DNA of 6,600 bases from an uncultured Solirubrobacterales bacterium (GTDB lineage Bacteria; Actinomycetota; Thermoleophilia; Solirubrobacterales; Solirubrobacteraceae). The notes beneath the pieces were generated by a model, which was not told the DNA's origin, did not search any database, and saw only the letters and a program-made list of their open reading frames with translations. The stretch is taken from positions 1 through 6,600 of the forward strand of contig CAIKSH010000025.1 of NCBI GenBank assembly GCA_903830015.1, written 5' to 3'. Made by a program: the position numbers and the translations under genes. The first letter of the stretch is position 1; every line of letters begins with the position of its first letter. This document shows, piece by piece, positions 1-6,600 of the stretch.

Positions 1-1778
1 GATTCGTGCCGGACATCAACGGCGACCTGCGCCGCTCGGCGATCAAGCAGGTCGCCTCCGGTCGATTCGGCGTCACCTCCCACTACCTGGTCAACGCCGA
101 CCAGCTCCAGATCAAGATGGCCCAGGGCGCCAAGCCCGGCGAGGGCGGGCAGCTGCCGGGCCACAAGGTCGACAAGTACATCGGCTGGGTGCGCCACACG
201 ACTCCGGGCGTCGGGCTGATCTCGCCGCCGCCCCATCACGACATCTACTCGATCGAGGACCTCAAGCAGCTGATATACGACCTGCGCTGCTCGAACCCGC
301 GCGCCCAGGTCTCGGTGAAGCTCGTGGCCGAGGTGGGCGTCGGAACGGTCGCCGCCGGCGTGGCCAAGGCCAACGCCGACCACGTGCTGATCGCCGGTCA
401 CGACGGGGGTACCGGTGCCTCGCCGCTGAGCTCGATCCAGTCGGCCGGCGTGCCCTGGGAGATCGGCCTGGCCGAGACCCAGCAGACGCTCTGCCTCAAC
501 GACCTGCGCGGGCGGATCACCGTCCAGACCGACGGCCAGCTCAAGACCGGCCGCGACGTGGCCATCGCCGCCATGCTCGGCGCCGACGAGTACGGCTTCT
601 CGACCGCCCCGCTGATCGCCACCGGCTGCATCATGATGCGCGCCTGCCACCTCAATACCTGCCCGGTGGGCATCGCCACCCAGGACCCGGAGCTGCGCAA
701 GCGCTTCGAGGGCACCCCGGAGCAGGTGGTCAACTTCTTCTTCTTCGTGGCCGAGGAGCTGCGGGCGATCATGGCCTCGCTGGGCATCCGCACCGTCGAC
801 GAGCTGATCGGCCGCAGCGACCTGCTCGAGTCCCAGGAGGCGATCGACCACTGGAAGGGCGAGGGGATCGACGTCACCCACCTGCTGACGCGGCCCGAGC
901 TCCCGGAGGGAGCGCCGCTGCACCGGATCGGCCCGCCGCCCGACGTGCTCGAGGGTGCCCTGGACTGGAAGCTGATCGAAGCCAGTGCGCCGGCGATCGA
1001 GCGCGGCGAGAAGGTGGAGATCGAGCTTCCCGTGCGCAACATCAACCGCTGCGTCGGGGGCCTGCTCTCCAGCCGCATCTCCGAGGTGTGCGGGGCCGAC
1101 GGCCTTCCCGAGGGAACGATCGAGATCGCGATGGAGGGCTCGGCCGGCCAGAGCTTCGGCGGCTGGCTGGCCCCGGGGGTGACCATCTCCCTGCGCGGCG
1201 ACGCCAACGACTACGCCGGCAAGGGGCTCTCCGGCGGCGTCATCTCGGTCACGCCACGCGAGGGCGCCGCCTTCGTGCCCGAGGAGAACGTCATCGTCGG
1301 CAACACCGTTCTCTACGGGGCGACCGGGGGCCGTGCCTTCTTCCGCGGCCTGGCCGGCGAGCGGTTCGCCGTGCGCAACTCGGGGGCCTGCGCGGTTGTG
1401 GAGGGGGTTGGCGACCACGGCTGCGAGTACATGACCGGCGGCCGCGTGGTGATCCTCGGACCGACCGGCCGCAACTTCGCCGCGGGGATGAGCGGCGGGC
1501 TGGCCTTCGTCCTCGACGAGGACGGGACGCTGGCCGCCAGGACCAACCCGGAGATGGTCGACCAGCTGGAGCCGCTCGACGAGGCCGACGAGATCGAGGT
1601 CCGTGACCTCATCACCGAACACGTTGCGCGGACCGGCTCGACGGTCGGCCAGCGGGTCCTGGACGAGTGGGAGAGCCTGCGGGGCAGCTTCGTCAAGTGC
1701 TTCCCGGCCGACTACAAGCGGGTACTCGCCGAGCTTGCCGCCGAAGAGGCCGGCGAGACGGCGGAGGTGAGCGGCTGA
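1..1778 (+). CDS. gltB: Glutamate synthase (NADPH) large subunit, C-terminal part (5' end outside window)
   Basis: This is the large (alpha) subunit of glutamate synthase. It releases ammonia from glutamine and adds it to 2-oxoglutarate on an FMN-containing domain. The reading frame is already open at base 3, so the GTG at 6 is internal. About 590 residues are present of a family length near 1,500, so the glutamine amidotransferase, the central domain and the start of the FMN domain lie upstream. Visible landmarks include the synthase-domain stretch [16 protein letters not shown] and the glycine-rich loop [10 protein letters not shown] (396-425). The 3Fe-4S cysteines fall at codons 627, 645 and 660 in the family spacing C-x5-C-x4-C. 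From about 1030 to 1690 lies the glycine-rich beta-helix domain typical of the GltB C-terminus. No frameshift or missing key residue is seen. The TGA at 1776-1778 overlaps the gltD ATG by one base, so the two subunits are probably translationally coupled. Confidence 0.97.
   Translation, partial: FVPDINGDLRRSAIKQVASGRFGVTSHYLVNADQLQIKMAQGAKPGEGGQLPGHKVDKYIGWVRHTTPGVGLISPPPHHDIYSIEDLKQLIYDLRCSNPRAQVSVKLVAEVGVGTVAAGVAKANADHVLIAGHDGGTGASPLSSIQSAGVPWEIGLAETQQTLCLNDLRGRITVQTDGQLKTGRDVAIAAMLGADEYGFSTAPLIATGCIMMRACHLNTCPVGIATQDPELRKRFEGTPEQVVNFFFFVAEELRAIMASLGIRTVDELIGRSDLLESQEAIDHWKGEGIDVTHLLTRPELPEGAPLHRIGPPPDVLEGALDWKLIEASAPAIERGEKVEIELPVRNINRCVGGLLSSRISEVCGADGLPEGTIEIAMEGSAGQSFGGWLAPGVTISLRGDANDYAGKGLSGGVISVTPREGAAFVPEENVIVGNTVLYGATGGRAFFRGLAGERFAVRNSGACAVVEGVGDHGCEYMTGGRVVILGPTGRNFAAGMSGGLAFVLDEDGTLAARTNPEMVDQLEPLDEADEIEVRDLITEHVARTGSTVGQRVLDEWESLRGSFVKCFPADYKRVLAELAAEEAGETAEVSG
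1763..1770 (+). promoter_or_regulatory. Strong Shine-Dalgarno site for gltD inside the end of gltB
   Basis: The octamer GGAGGTGA is a full match to the anti-Shine-Dalgarno end of 16S rRNA and sits 7 bases before the ATG at 1778. It fixes that ATG as the gltD start, in preference to the in-frame ATG at 1667, which would put about 37 extra arginine-rich residues in front and overlap gltB by more than 100 bases. Confidence 0.8.
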
Positions 1779-3265
1779 TGGGCCAGACCGGCGGCTTCCT
1801 GAAGATCGAGCGGGTCGGCATTCCCTATAAGGACCCGGTCGAGCGCGTCGAGGTCGAGCCCTACCTCGAGTTCGTCGAGCGCCGCAGCGACGAGGAGCTC
1901 TCCGCGCAGGGGGCGCGCTGCATGGAGTGCGGAGTGCCGTTCTGCCACAACGGCTGCCCGCTGGGGAACCTGATCCCCGACTGGAACGACCTCGTCTACC
2001 GGCAGGAGTGGCGCGAGGCGATCGCCCAGCTCCACGCGACCAACAACTTCCCGGAGTTCACCGGGCGCCTCTGCCCGGCCCCCTGCGAGGCGGCCTGCGT
2101 CCTGGAGATTCGCGAAGGCGACGCGGTCACCATCAAGCAGATAGAGCTCTCGATCATCGACCGGGCCTGGGACGAAGGCTGGGTACTGCCCGAGCCCCCG
2201 GCCTTCGAGACCGGCCGCTCGGTGGCCGTAGTGGGTTCCGGTCCGGCCGGGCTGGCCGCCGCCCAGCAGCTCCGGCGCGCCGGCCACCGGGTCACCTGCT
2301 TCGAGCGCGACGAGGCGGCCGGCGGCCTCATCCGCTTCGGCGTGCCCGATTTCAAGATCGAGAAGTCGGTCATCGAGCGCCGGGTCGGCCAGCTGGCCGA
2401 AGAGGGCGTGGAGTTCCGCTTCGGGATGGACGTGGGCACCGACGTGGGTGTCGAGCAGCTGCGCGAGGAGTTCGACGCGGTGGTCCTGGCCATCGGCTCC
2501 CGGGTGCCGCGTGACCTCGAGGTCCCCGGGCGCGAGCTAGACGGCATCCACTTCGCCATGGACTACCTCTACGGCCGCAACCGCTGGGTCGCCGGCCGGA
2601 TGGGCCCCGAGCCGCCGGCCCCGGCGCCCGCCGACGAGGCCCCGATCACCGCGAAGGACAAGCACGTGGTCGTGGTCGGCGGAGGCGACACCGGGGCAGA
2701 CTGCGTGGGCAACTCGATCCGCGAGGGCGCGCTGTCGGTGGTCCAGCTGGAGCTTCTCCCCGAGCCGCCCGACCATCGCCCCGACGACCGCACCCCCTGG
2801 CCGCTGTGGCCGCAGAAGTACCGCCTCTCCTACGCGATGGAGGAGGCAAAGGACATCGGCCGCGGCGAGCAGGACTTCTCGGTGGTGACCACCCACTTCA
2901 GCGGCCAGGACGGCCGGGTCACCACCCAGCACATCTCCGAGGCCTCCCCGGAGCCGCCGTTCGGGCCGGTCGAGGGAACCGGCCGAGAGCTGAAGGCCGA
3001 CCTCGTCCTGCTCGCCATGGGGTTCGTCCATCCCGAGCAGGAGGGAGTGGTCGCCGGCATCGGCTGCGAGCTCGACCCGCGGGGAAACGTCAAGGCCCCG
3101 ACCTACGAGACCTCGGTGCCCGGCGTCTTCGCCGCCGGTGATGCGCGCCGCGGCCAGTCGCTGATCGTCTGGGCGATCAACGAGGGGCGACAGTGCGCCC
3201 GGATGGTCGACCGCTTCCTTTCCGGTCAGGAGGCCGGGGAGTCGCCGGCCCTGGCACAAAGTTGA
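1778..3265 (+). CDS. gltD: Glutamate synthase (NADPH) small subunit
   Basis: This is the small (beta) subunit of glutamate synthase, 495 residues, a normal family length. It takes electrons from NADPH onto FAD and passes them through iron-sulfur clusters to the FMN of GltB. Near the N-terminus are the two cysteine groups that hold 4Fe-4S clusters: C48-x2-C51-x4-C56-x3-C60 and C99-x3-C103-x3-C107. The FAD-binding Rossmann motif GSGPAG is at residues 153-158. The NADPH-binding motif GGGDTG is at 301-306. The C-terminal FAD motif contains [20 protein letters not shown]. The start is set by the one-base overlap with gltB and the strong ribosome site just upstream. Transcription is presumably from the gltB promoter, outside the window. 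The stop codon (3263-3265) lies inside a perfect 24-bp palindrome that probably controls the next gene. The paralogous family (NfnB/PreT-like oxidoreductases) is an unlikely alternative because gltB is adjacent. Confidence 0.97.
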   Translation: MGQTGGFLKIERVGIPYKDPVERVEVEPYLEFVERRSDEELSAQGARCMECGVPFCHNGCPLGNLIPDWNDLVYRQEWREAIAQLHATNNFPEFTGRLCPAPCEAACVLEIREGDAVTIKQIELSIIDRAWDEGWVLPEPPAFETGRSVAVVGSGPAGLAAAQQLRRAGHRVTCFERDEAAGGLIRFGVPDFKIEKSVIERRVGQLAEEGVEFRFGMDVGTDVGVEQLREEFDAVVLAIGSRVPRDLEVPGRELDGIHFAMDYLYGRNRWVAGRMGPEPPAPAPADEAPITAKDKHVVVVGGGDTGADCVGNSIREGALSVVQLELLPEPPDHRPDDRTPWPLWPQKYRLSYAMEEAKDIGRGEQDFSVVTTHFSGQDGRVTTQHISEASPEPPFGPVEGTGRELKADLVLLAMGFVHPEQEGVVAGIGCELDPRGNVKAPTYETSVPGVFAAGDARRGQSLIVWAINEGRQCARMVDRFLSGQEAGESPALAQS

Positions 3266-3281
3266 CGCCGGCGTCAACTTT
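3258..3281. promoter_or_regulatory. Perfect 24-bp palindrome, candidate TetR-family operator
   Basis: The half-site AAAGTTGACGCC (3258-3269) is followed with no spacer by its exact reverse complement (3270-3281). It overlaps the last codons and the stop of gltD and lies 38 bases before the monooxygenase start. Its size, symmetry and position over a promoter are those of a TetR-family operator, and a TetR-family gene is the second gene of the downstream pair. That pairing is inferred. As RNA it could fold into a 10-bp stem with a CCGG loop, so it may also help end gltBD transcription. The run of Ts after it is short and mostly part of the stem, so a terminator role is weaker. Confidence 0.75.
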
Positions 3282-3291
3282 TCGCTAGTCT
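3262..3291 (+). promoter_or_regulatory. Candidate promoter for the monooxygenase-TetR pair
   Basis: TTGACG (3262-3267) matches a sigma-70 -35 box. TAGTCT (3286-3291) fits the TANNNT pattern of a -10 box. The spacer is 18 bases. The -35 box is inside the left arm of the palindrome and the right arm fills most of the spacer, so a bound repressor would block RNA polymerase. Transcription would begin near 3298, leaving a leader of about 20 bases that contains the GGAGG ribosome site at 3311-3315. TTGAC is also part of the palindrome, so the -35 match is not independent evidence. Confidence 0.55.
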
Positions 3292-3319
3292 GGTCGTTCA
3301 GCCACCGCACGGAGGAAGC

Positions 3320-4690
3320 ATGAGCCAGCAGCTGCCCCGGGTCGCCGTGATCGGCGCCGGATCTTCGGGAATCACCGCCCTCAAGGGGCTCGTCGAGCGG
3401 GGCTTTGACGCGACCTGCTTCGAGGCCTCCGACCGCATCGGCGGCAACTGGGTCTACGAGAACAAGAACGGGATGTCGGCCTGTTACCGCGACCTGCACA
3501 TCAACACCTCGCGGCTTCGGATGGCCTACTCGGACTACCCGATGCCCGAGGACTACCCGGACTACCCCAACCACGAGCAGATCGCCGCCTACTTCGACGA
3601 CTACGTCGACCACTTCGGCCTCCGGGAGCGGATCCGGTTCGAGAGGCCGGTGGAGCACGCCGCGCGACTGGACGACGGCACCTGGGAGATCACCACCAGG
3701 GACGGCACCGAGCGCTTCGACGCCCTGCTCGTGGCCAACGGACACCACTGGAATCCGCGCTGGCCCGAGCCGGCCTTCCCGGGCTCGGAGGACTTCGAGG
3801 GAATCCAGATGCACGCCCACTCGTACATGAACCCGGACTTCCTGGCCGACAAGGACGTCGTGATCCTCGGCATGGGCAACAGTGCCATGGACATCTCGGT
3901 CGAGGCCTCCTACGTGGCACGCAACGTCTACCTGGCGGCCCGCCGCGGCGCCTACATCGTCCCCAAGTACATCTTCGGCAAGCCGACCGACCAGCTGGGC
4001 GGCTGGGTCAACCCGCGGATCCCGTTCAAGATCCGCCAGAAGTCGGTGGCGGCCCTCATCAACACCTACGTGGGGGACCTCGAGCGCTTCGGCCTGCCCA
4101 AGCCCGACCATGAGTTCGGCGAGGCCCACCCGACGATCTCGAGCCGGATCCTCGACCGGATCACCCACGGGGCGATCACCATCAAGCCGAACATCAGGCG
4201 GCTTGAGGGCAACGAGGTGGAGTTCGACGACGGGACCCGGGTCCACGCCGACGTGGTGATCTACTGCACCGGCTACAAGATCACCTTCCCGTTCTTCGAC
4301 GAGGACCTGATCTCGGCCCCCGACAACCGGATCGACCTCTACCGCCGCGTCTTTCACCCGGAGATCGACAACGTCTTCTTTATCGGGCTCCTCCAGCCGC
4401 TCGGCGCCGTGATGCCGCTCTCCGAGGCGCAGGGCCGGTGGGTGGCCGACTACCTATCCGGCGACTACGCCCTGCCGACGGAGGCCGAGATGCGGCGGAC
4501 GATGGCCGAGGACATGGCCGCCATGCAGCGGCGGTACGTGGCCTCCAAGCGCCACACGATCCAGGTCGACTTCGACGACTACCTCTACGAGCTCGAGCGG
4601 GAGCTCAAGAAGGGGCGCCAGCGCGCCGAGCGCCAGGGCAACCGGCTGCCGGTCGAGCCGCGCGTCGCCGGCGAGGCCGTAGCGGCGTGA
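3320..4690 (+). CDS. Flavin-containing monooxygenase (FMO-like, class B)
   Basis: This is a 456-residue FAD- and NADPH-dependent monooxygenase, the usual length for bacterial FMOs. It is expected to oxygenate a soft nucleophile (amine or sulfide) or a ketone in the cytoplasm. The FAD motif GAGSSG is at residues 12-17, followed by the family's GGNW at 41-44. The FMO fingerprint FxGxxxHxxxY is intact at F159, G161, H165 and Y169. Tyrosine at the last position matches FMOs, whereas type I Baeyer-Villiger enzymes carry W there. The NADPH motif GMGNSA is at 184-189, and a C-terminal YCTGY motif is present. No signal peptide or membrane segment is seen. The ATG has GGAGG four bases upstream. The substrate cannot be read from the sequence. 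The stop overlaps the regulator gene by four bases, so the two are co-transcribed and the enzyme is probably induced by a ligand of that regulator. The last 40 residues are charged and rich in Arg and Lys. Confidence 0.92.
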   Translation: MSQQLPRVAVIGAGSSGITALKGLVERGFDATCFEASDRIGGNWVYENKNGMSACYRDLHINTSRLRMAYSDYPMPEDYPDYPNHEQIAAYFDDYVDHFGLRERIRFERPVEHAARLDDGTWEITTRDGTERFDALLVANGHHWNPRWPEPAFPGSEDFEGIQMHAHSYMNPDFLADKDVVILGMGNSAMDISVEASYVARNVYLAARRGAYIVPKYIFGKPTDQLGGWVNPRIPFKIRQKSVAALINTYVGDLERFGLPKPDHEFGEAHPTISSRILDRITHGAITIKPNIRRLEGNEVEFDDGTRVHADVVIYCTGYKITFPFFDEDLISAPDNRIDLYRRVFHPEIDNVFFIGLLQPLGAVMPLSEAQGRWVADYLSGDYALPTEAEMRRTMAEDMAAMQRRYVASKRHTIQVDFDDYLYELERELKKGRQRAERQGNRLPVEPRVAGEAVAA

Positions 4691-5328
4691 GCGCCGGGGC
4701 GGCTGCGGCTGCCTCGGAGCGTCCCGCGCCCCAGGGCGCCGGCCGCCGCGAGGCCAACAAGGCGGCCAACCGCGCGGCGATCCTCGAGTCGGCGCGCACC
4801 GTCTTCACCGAGATGGGCTACGGCGCGGCCACCGTCCGCGACATCGTGCGCCCCACCGGCCTGGCGACCGGCACCTTCTACAACTACTTCCCCGACAAGG
4901 AGTCGGTCTTCCGGGAGCTGGTCGGGGAGATCGTCGCCGAAGCGCGCGGACGGGTGCGCGCGGCGCGCCAGGAGGCGGCCGACCCGGTCTCGTTCATCGC
5001 CGACGCCTTCCACGCCTACTTCTCCTACGTATCCGAGGAGCCCGGGACCGCAGCCTTCCTGCGCCGCAACGTCGGGACCATCCGTGCCTACTTCGGCGAC
5101 CCGGCGATCGGCGCCGGCGTGAGCGAGCTGCAGGAGGACCTCGACGCGGCGGTGGAGGCAGGAGTCCTCCCTCCGCACGACACGGGCCTGATGGCCCCGA
5201 TGATGATCGGCGCCGGCCTGGAGATCGGCTTCCGGATCCTCGACGACCCGGGGATCGGCGCCGACGACGCCGTGGCGTTCCTGCGGGAGGTCTACGTCGG
5301 GGCCTACGAGCGCCTCGGCCGAGCCTGA
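4687..5328 (+). CDS. TetR/AcrR-family transcriptional regulator
   Basis: This is a 213-residue regulator, a typical TetR length. An Ala-rich N-terminal arm of about 20 residues precedes the DNA-binding domain. That domain runs from about residue 28 to 75, with the helix-turn-helix near residues 48-68 (TVRDIV, then TGLATGTFYNYF) followed by the usual PDKESVF. The rest is an all-helical ligand and dimer domain without sequence signatures that name a ligand; MMIGAGLEIGFR (from residue 172) probably lies in a dimer or pocket helix. The GTG start at 4687 overlaps the monooxygenase stop (GTGA), and GCGAGG about 10 bases upstream is a weak ribosome site, so translation is probably coupled. The in-frame reading continues upstream to 4438, but that part is out of frame with the monooxygenase and arginine-rich, so it is not coding. 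It probably represses its own operon through the palindrome at 3258-3281. Confidence 0.93.
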   Translation: MSAGAAAAASERPAPQGAGRREANKAANRAAILESARTVFTEMGYGAATVRDIVRPTGLATGTFYNYFPDKESVFRELVGEIVAEARGRVRAARQEAADPVSFIADAFHAYFSYVSEEPGTAAFLRRNVGTIRAYFGDPAIGAGVSELQEDLDAAVEAGVLPPHDTGLMAPMMIGAGLEIGFRILDDPGIGADDAVAFLREVYVGAYERLGRA

Positions 5329-5329
5329 A

Positions 5330-5383
5330 CCCCGGGCGGCGCATCTCGTCGCAAATTGCGGCAATTTCGTCGCCGCCCTGGGG
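5330..5383. repeat. Nested inverted repeat filling the tetR-sigma gap
   Basis: The outer arms are CCCC (5330-5333) plus GGGCGGCG (5334-5341), pairing with CGCCGCCC (5371-5378) and GGGG (5380-5383). That gives 12 base pairs interrupted only by a bulged T at 5379. The structure starts one base after the tetR stop. There is no T-run after it, so it is not a classical intrinsic terminator, although it could still act as a transcription end or a stabilising 3' structure. Its right arm merges into GGGGAG (5380-5385), a possible ribosome site, so it could also hide translation signals of the next gene. The remainder of the gap (5384-5431) holds only candidate start signals; I recognise no convincing promoter there. 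Confidence 0.6.
5353..5367. promoter_or_regulatory. AT-rich 15-bp palindrome within the gap
   Basis: AAATTGC and its reverse complement GCAATTT flank a single G. It is one of the few AT-rich spots in the window and sits inside the larger inverted repeat. Two copies of CGTCGC (5347-5352 and 5368-5373) flank it directly. It could be a protein-binding site controlling the sigma-like gene, or simply the inner hairpin of the folded leader. No known regulator can be named from it. Confidence 0.4.
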
Positions 5384-5431
5384 AGCAAACCGGTGGGTGT
5401 GCGTGCTCTTACGGAGGCAGTGGCCGACGAG

Positions 5432-6600
5432 ATGAGCATCCAGCCGCCCCCGACGCGCGGGGGAGGGATCCCCGGTGGCGACGGCCAGGCGCTGGTCGTC
5501 GAGGTCGTCGCGCGCCACGCCGAGGGCCTGCTCCGGCTCGCGCGGAGGCACAGCCTCTGCGCCTCCGACGCCGAGGACGCCTACCAGAGGGGCCTGGAGA
5601 TCTTCATCCGGCACTCCGACCGGCTCGACCCGGAGCGCGCCGCCTCGTGGCTGCGGACCGTGGTCAAGCACGAGGCGATGGCCGTGCGGAGGACCCGCCA
5701 GCGCGACCTGGCTCCCGACCAGTACGACTTCGACGCCGTCGAGGCCTCCTCGACCGCCTCTCCGGAGGAGCAGGTAGCCGGTTTCGAGCGGGTCGCCCGC
5801 TCGGCCGAGGCGCTCGGCACGCTCAAGCCCCAGGAGGTCCACGCGCTCTGGCTGCGGGCCCAGGGAAACAGCTACGAGGAGATTCAGGAGCAGACCGGGT
5901 GGACCCGAACCAAGGTCAACCGCTGTCTCTACGAAGGCCGGCGCGCCTTCCTGAGCCGGTACGCCGGCATCGAGGCCGGCGATGAGTGCCGCCGCTGGGA
6001 GCCTTCCCTCTCGGCGCTCGTCGACGGTGAAGCCTCCCAGGGGGAGCTGATGGCCCTGCGCCCCCACCTGCGCAGCTGCCACGCTTGCCGGGCCACCGTC
6101 AGGGAGATCCATCGTTCCTCGCGGCCGGTGGCGGCTGTCCTCCCCGTGGCCCTGCTCGGCGGCGCCGGAGCCGGCGTAGAGGAGGCCGGCCACGCCGCGC
6201 TGCGAGCGTGGGAGGCGGTCATGGCGTGGCTGGCCGAACGCGCGGCGATGACCGTCACCCGGGCCCAGGCCCTCATGGAGCTGGTCGTGGCTTCCGCGGG
6301 CAAGGGAACCGCGGTCGTGGCCGCCGGCGCGGCGATCGCCAGCGGCAGCGCCGTAGTCCTCGAACAGTCGGGAACCGGCCGGGAGGGCTCCAGCGCTCCG
6401 GTCGCCCTGCGCGCCGGCCTGGCCGGCGAGACCGGGCGGGCCCAGGAGAGCGCGCGCCGAGCAGCCCGTATCGAAGCGGAGCAGCGAGCGGATAATGCAT
6501 CTCGTCGCGAGGTGGAAGCGCGTACTGAGGTTCAGGATAGCAACCTGCACCTGATCAACAACGCGATCGAGACGGTCAAGCAGAACAACGAGATCCTGAA
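5432..6600 (+). CDS. Sigma-70-family protein fused to zf-HC2 zinc finger and possible membrane tail (3' end outside window)
   Basis: The frame stays open to the right edge; 389 residues are visible. Residues about 21-90 resemble sigma region 2 (SDAEDAYQRGLEIFIRH, then ERAASWLRTVVKHEA). Residues about 122-177 form region 4 with a helix-turn-helix (SYEEIQEQTGWTRTKVNRCL). Residues 186-219 match a zf-HC2 anti-sigma zinc finger, with ligands C186, H212, C216 and C219 around the typical LVDGE. Hydrophobic stretches follow at about 232-249 and 293-310; the second could cross the membrane. From about 333 the chain is charged, probably helical, then rich in Asn and Gln. It may be a sigma factor carrying its own anti-sigma or sensor part. 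The start is uncertain. In-frame GTGs lie at 5393 (GGGAG seven bases upstream), 5399 and 5420; the ATG at 5432 was chosen because codons before 5420 lack the G/C-ending bias. GGAGG at 5413-5417 is 14 bases from this ATG, which is long. Confidence 0.82.
   Translation, partial: MSIQPPPTRGGGIPGGDGQALVVEVVARHAEGLLRLARRHSLCASDAEDAYQRGLEIFIRHSDRLDPERAASWLRTVVKHEAMAVRRTRQRDLAPDQYDFDAVEASSTASPEEQVAGFERVARSAEALGTLKPQEVHALWLRAQGNSYEEIQEQTGWTRTKVNRCLYEGRRAFLSRYAGIEAGDECRRWEPSLSALVDGEASQGELMALRPHLRSCHACRATVREIHRSSRPVAAVLPVALLGGAGAGVEEAGHAALRAWEAVMAWLAERAAMTVTRAQALMELVVASAGKGTAVVAAGAAIASGSAVVLEQSGTGREGSSAPVALRAGLAGETGRAQESARRAARIEAEQRADNASRREVEARTEVQDSNLHLINNAIETVKQNNEIL

Noticed and set aside
3258..3282. 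The palindrome as a standard Rho-independent terminator of gltBD
   Set aside because: The Ts on its 3' side are mostly part of the stem and no T-run follows, whereas the overlap with a -35/-10 pair and a downstream TetR gene fits an operator better. A secondary termination role is not excluded.
3790..3830. The monooxygenase as a type I Baeyer-Villiger enzyme
   Set aside because: The fingerprint ends in Tyr (Y169), where type I Baeyer-Villiger enzymes have Trp. The FMO pattern fits fully, although some FMOs do catalyse Baeyer-Villiger reactions.
2537..4357. A 606-codon open frame on the minus strand across gltD and the monooxygenase
   Set aside because: It is antisense to two well-recognised genes and has the Val/Asp/Gly/Arg-rich composition expected when GC-rich coding DNA is read backwards. 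It crosses the intergenic promoter region and matches no family I recognise.
5356..5985. A 209-codon plus-strand frame overlapping the sigma-like gene
   Set aside because: Its product is Arg/Pro/Gly-rich with no domain. The neighbouring frame, open from 5432 to the window edge, carries clear sigma and zinc-finger motifs.
5341..6508. A 12-base direct repeat GCATCTCGTCGC at 5341-5352 and 6497-6508
   Set aside because: About one such 12-mer match is expected by chance in a window this size, more with skewed composition. One copy lies inside coding sequence and nothing else links the two places.
4994..6550. A 518-codon open frame on the minus strand across tetR and the sigma-like gene
   Set aside because: It is antisense to two recognised genes and has long Arg/Gly/Pro-rich low-complexity stretches typical of shadow frames in high-GC DNA.

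Overview
This is a strongly GC-rich window whose codons mostly end in G or C. All five genes lie on the + strand, with very short gaps or stop/start overlaps. Base composition, GTG starts and gene families suggest a high-GC Actinomycetota. The sigma-factor gene with a long zinc-finger, hydrophobic and charged tail makes me think of Thermoleophilia (Solirubrobacterales). That placement is an inference from memory and was not tested.

Layout: (1) 1-3265 holds the glutamate synthase genes: the C-terminal part of gltB (large subunit, cut by the left edge) and a complete gltD (small subunit), joined by a TGATG stop/start overlap. Together they form the NADPH-dependent GOGAT that makes two glutamates from 2-oxoglutarate and glutamine. 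(2) 3258-3291 holds a perfect 24-bp palindrome that contains the gltD stop codon and covers the -35 box and most of the spacer of a candidate promoter. (3) 3320-5328 holds a flavin-containing monooxygenase and a TetR-family regulator whose GTG start overlaps the monooxygenase stop by 4 bases. The palindrome is the obvious candidate operator for this regulator, which would make the pair a self-contained, autoregulated, inducible unit. (4) 5329-5431 is a 103-base gap almost filled by a nested inverted repeat. (5) 5432 to the right edge encodes an unusual single-chain protein: a sigma-70-like N-terminal half, a zf-HC2 anti-sigma-type zinc finger, a possible membrane segment, and a charged, probably helical tail that runs off the window.

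The gltBD part is ordinary housekeeping. The points of most interest are the operator-like palindrome embedded in the end of gltD, the monooxygenase/TetR unit of unknown substrate, the sigma/zinc-finger/possible membrane fusion, and the foldable leader in front of it. I see no RNA genes, mobile elements, CRISPR arrays or origins.
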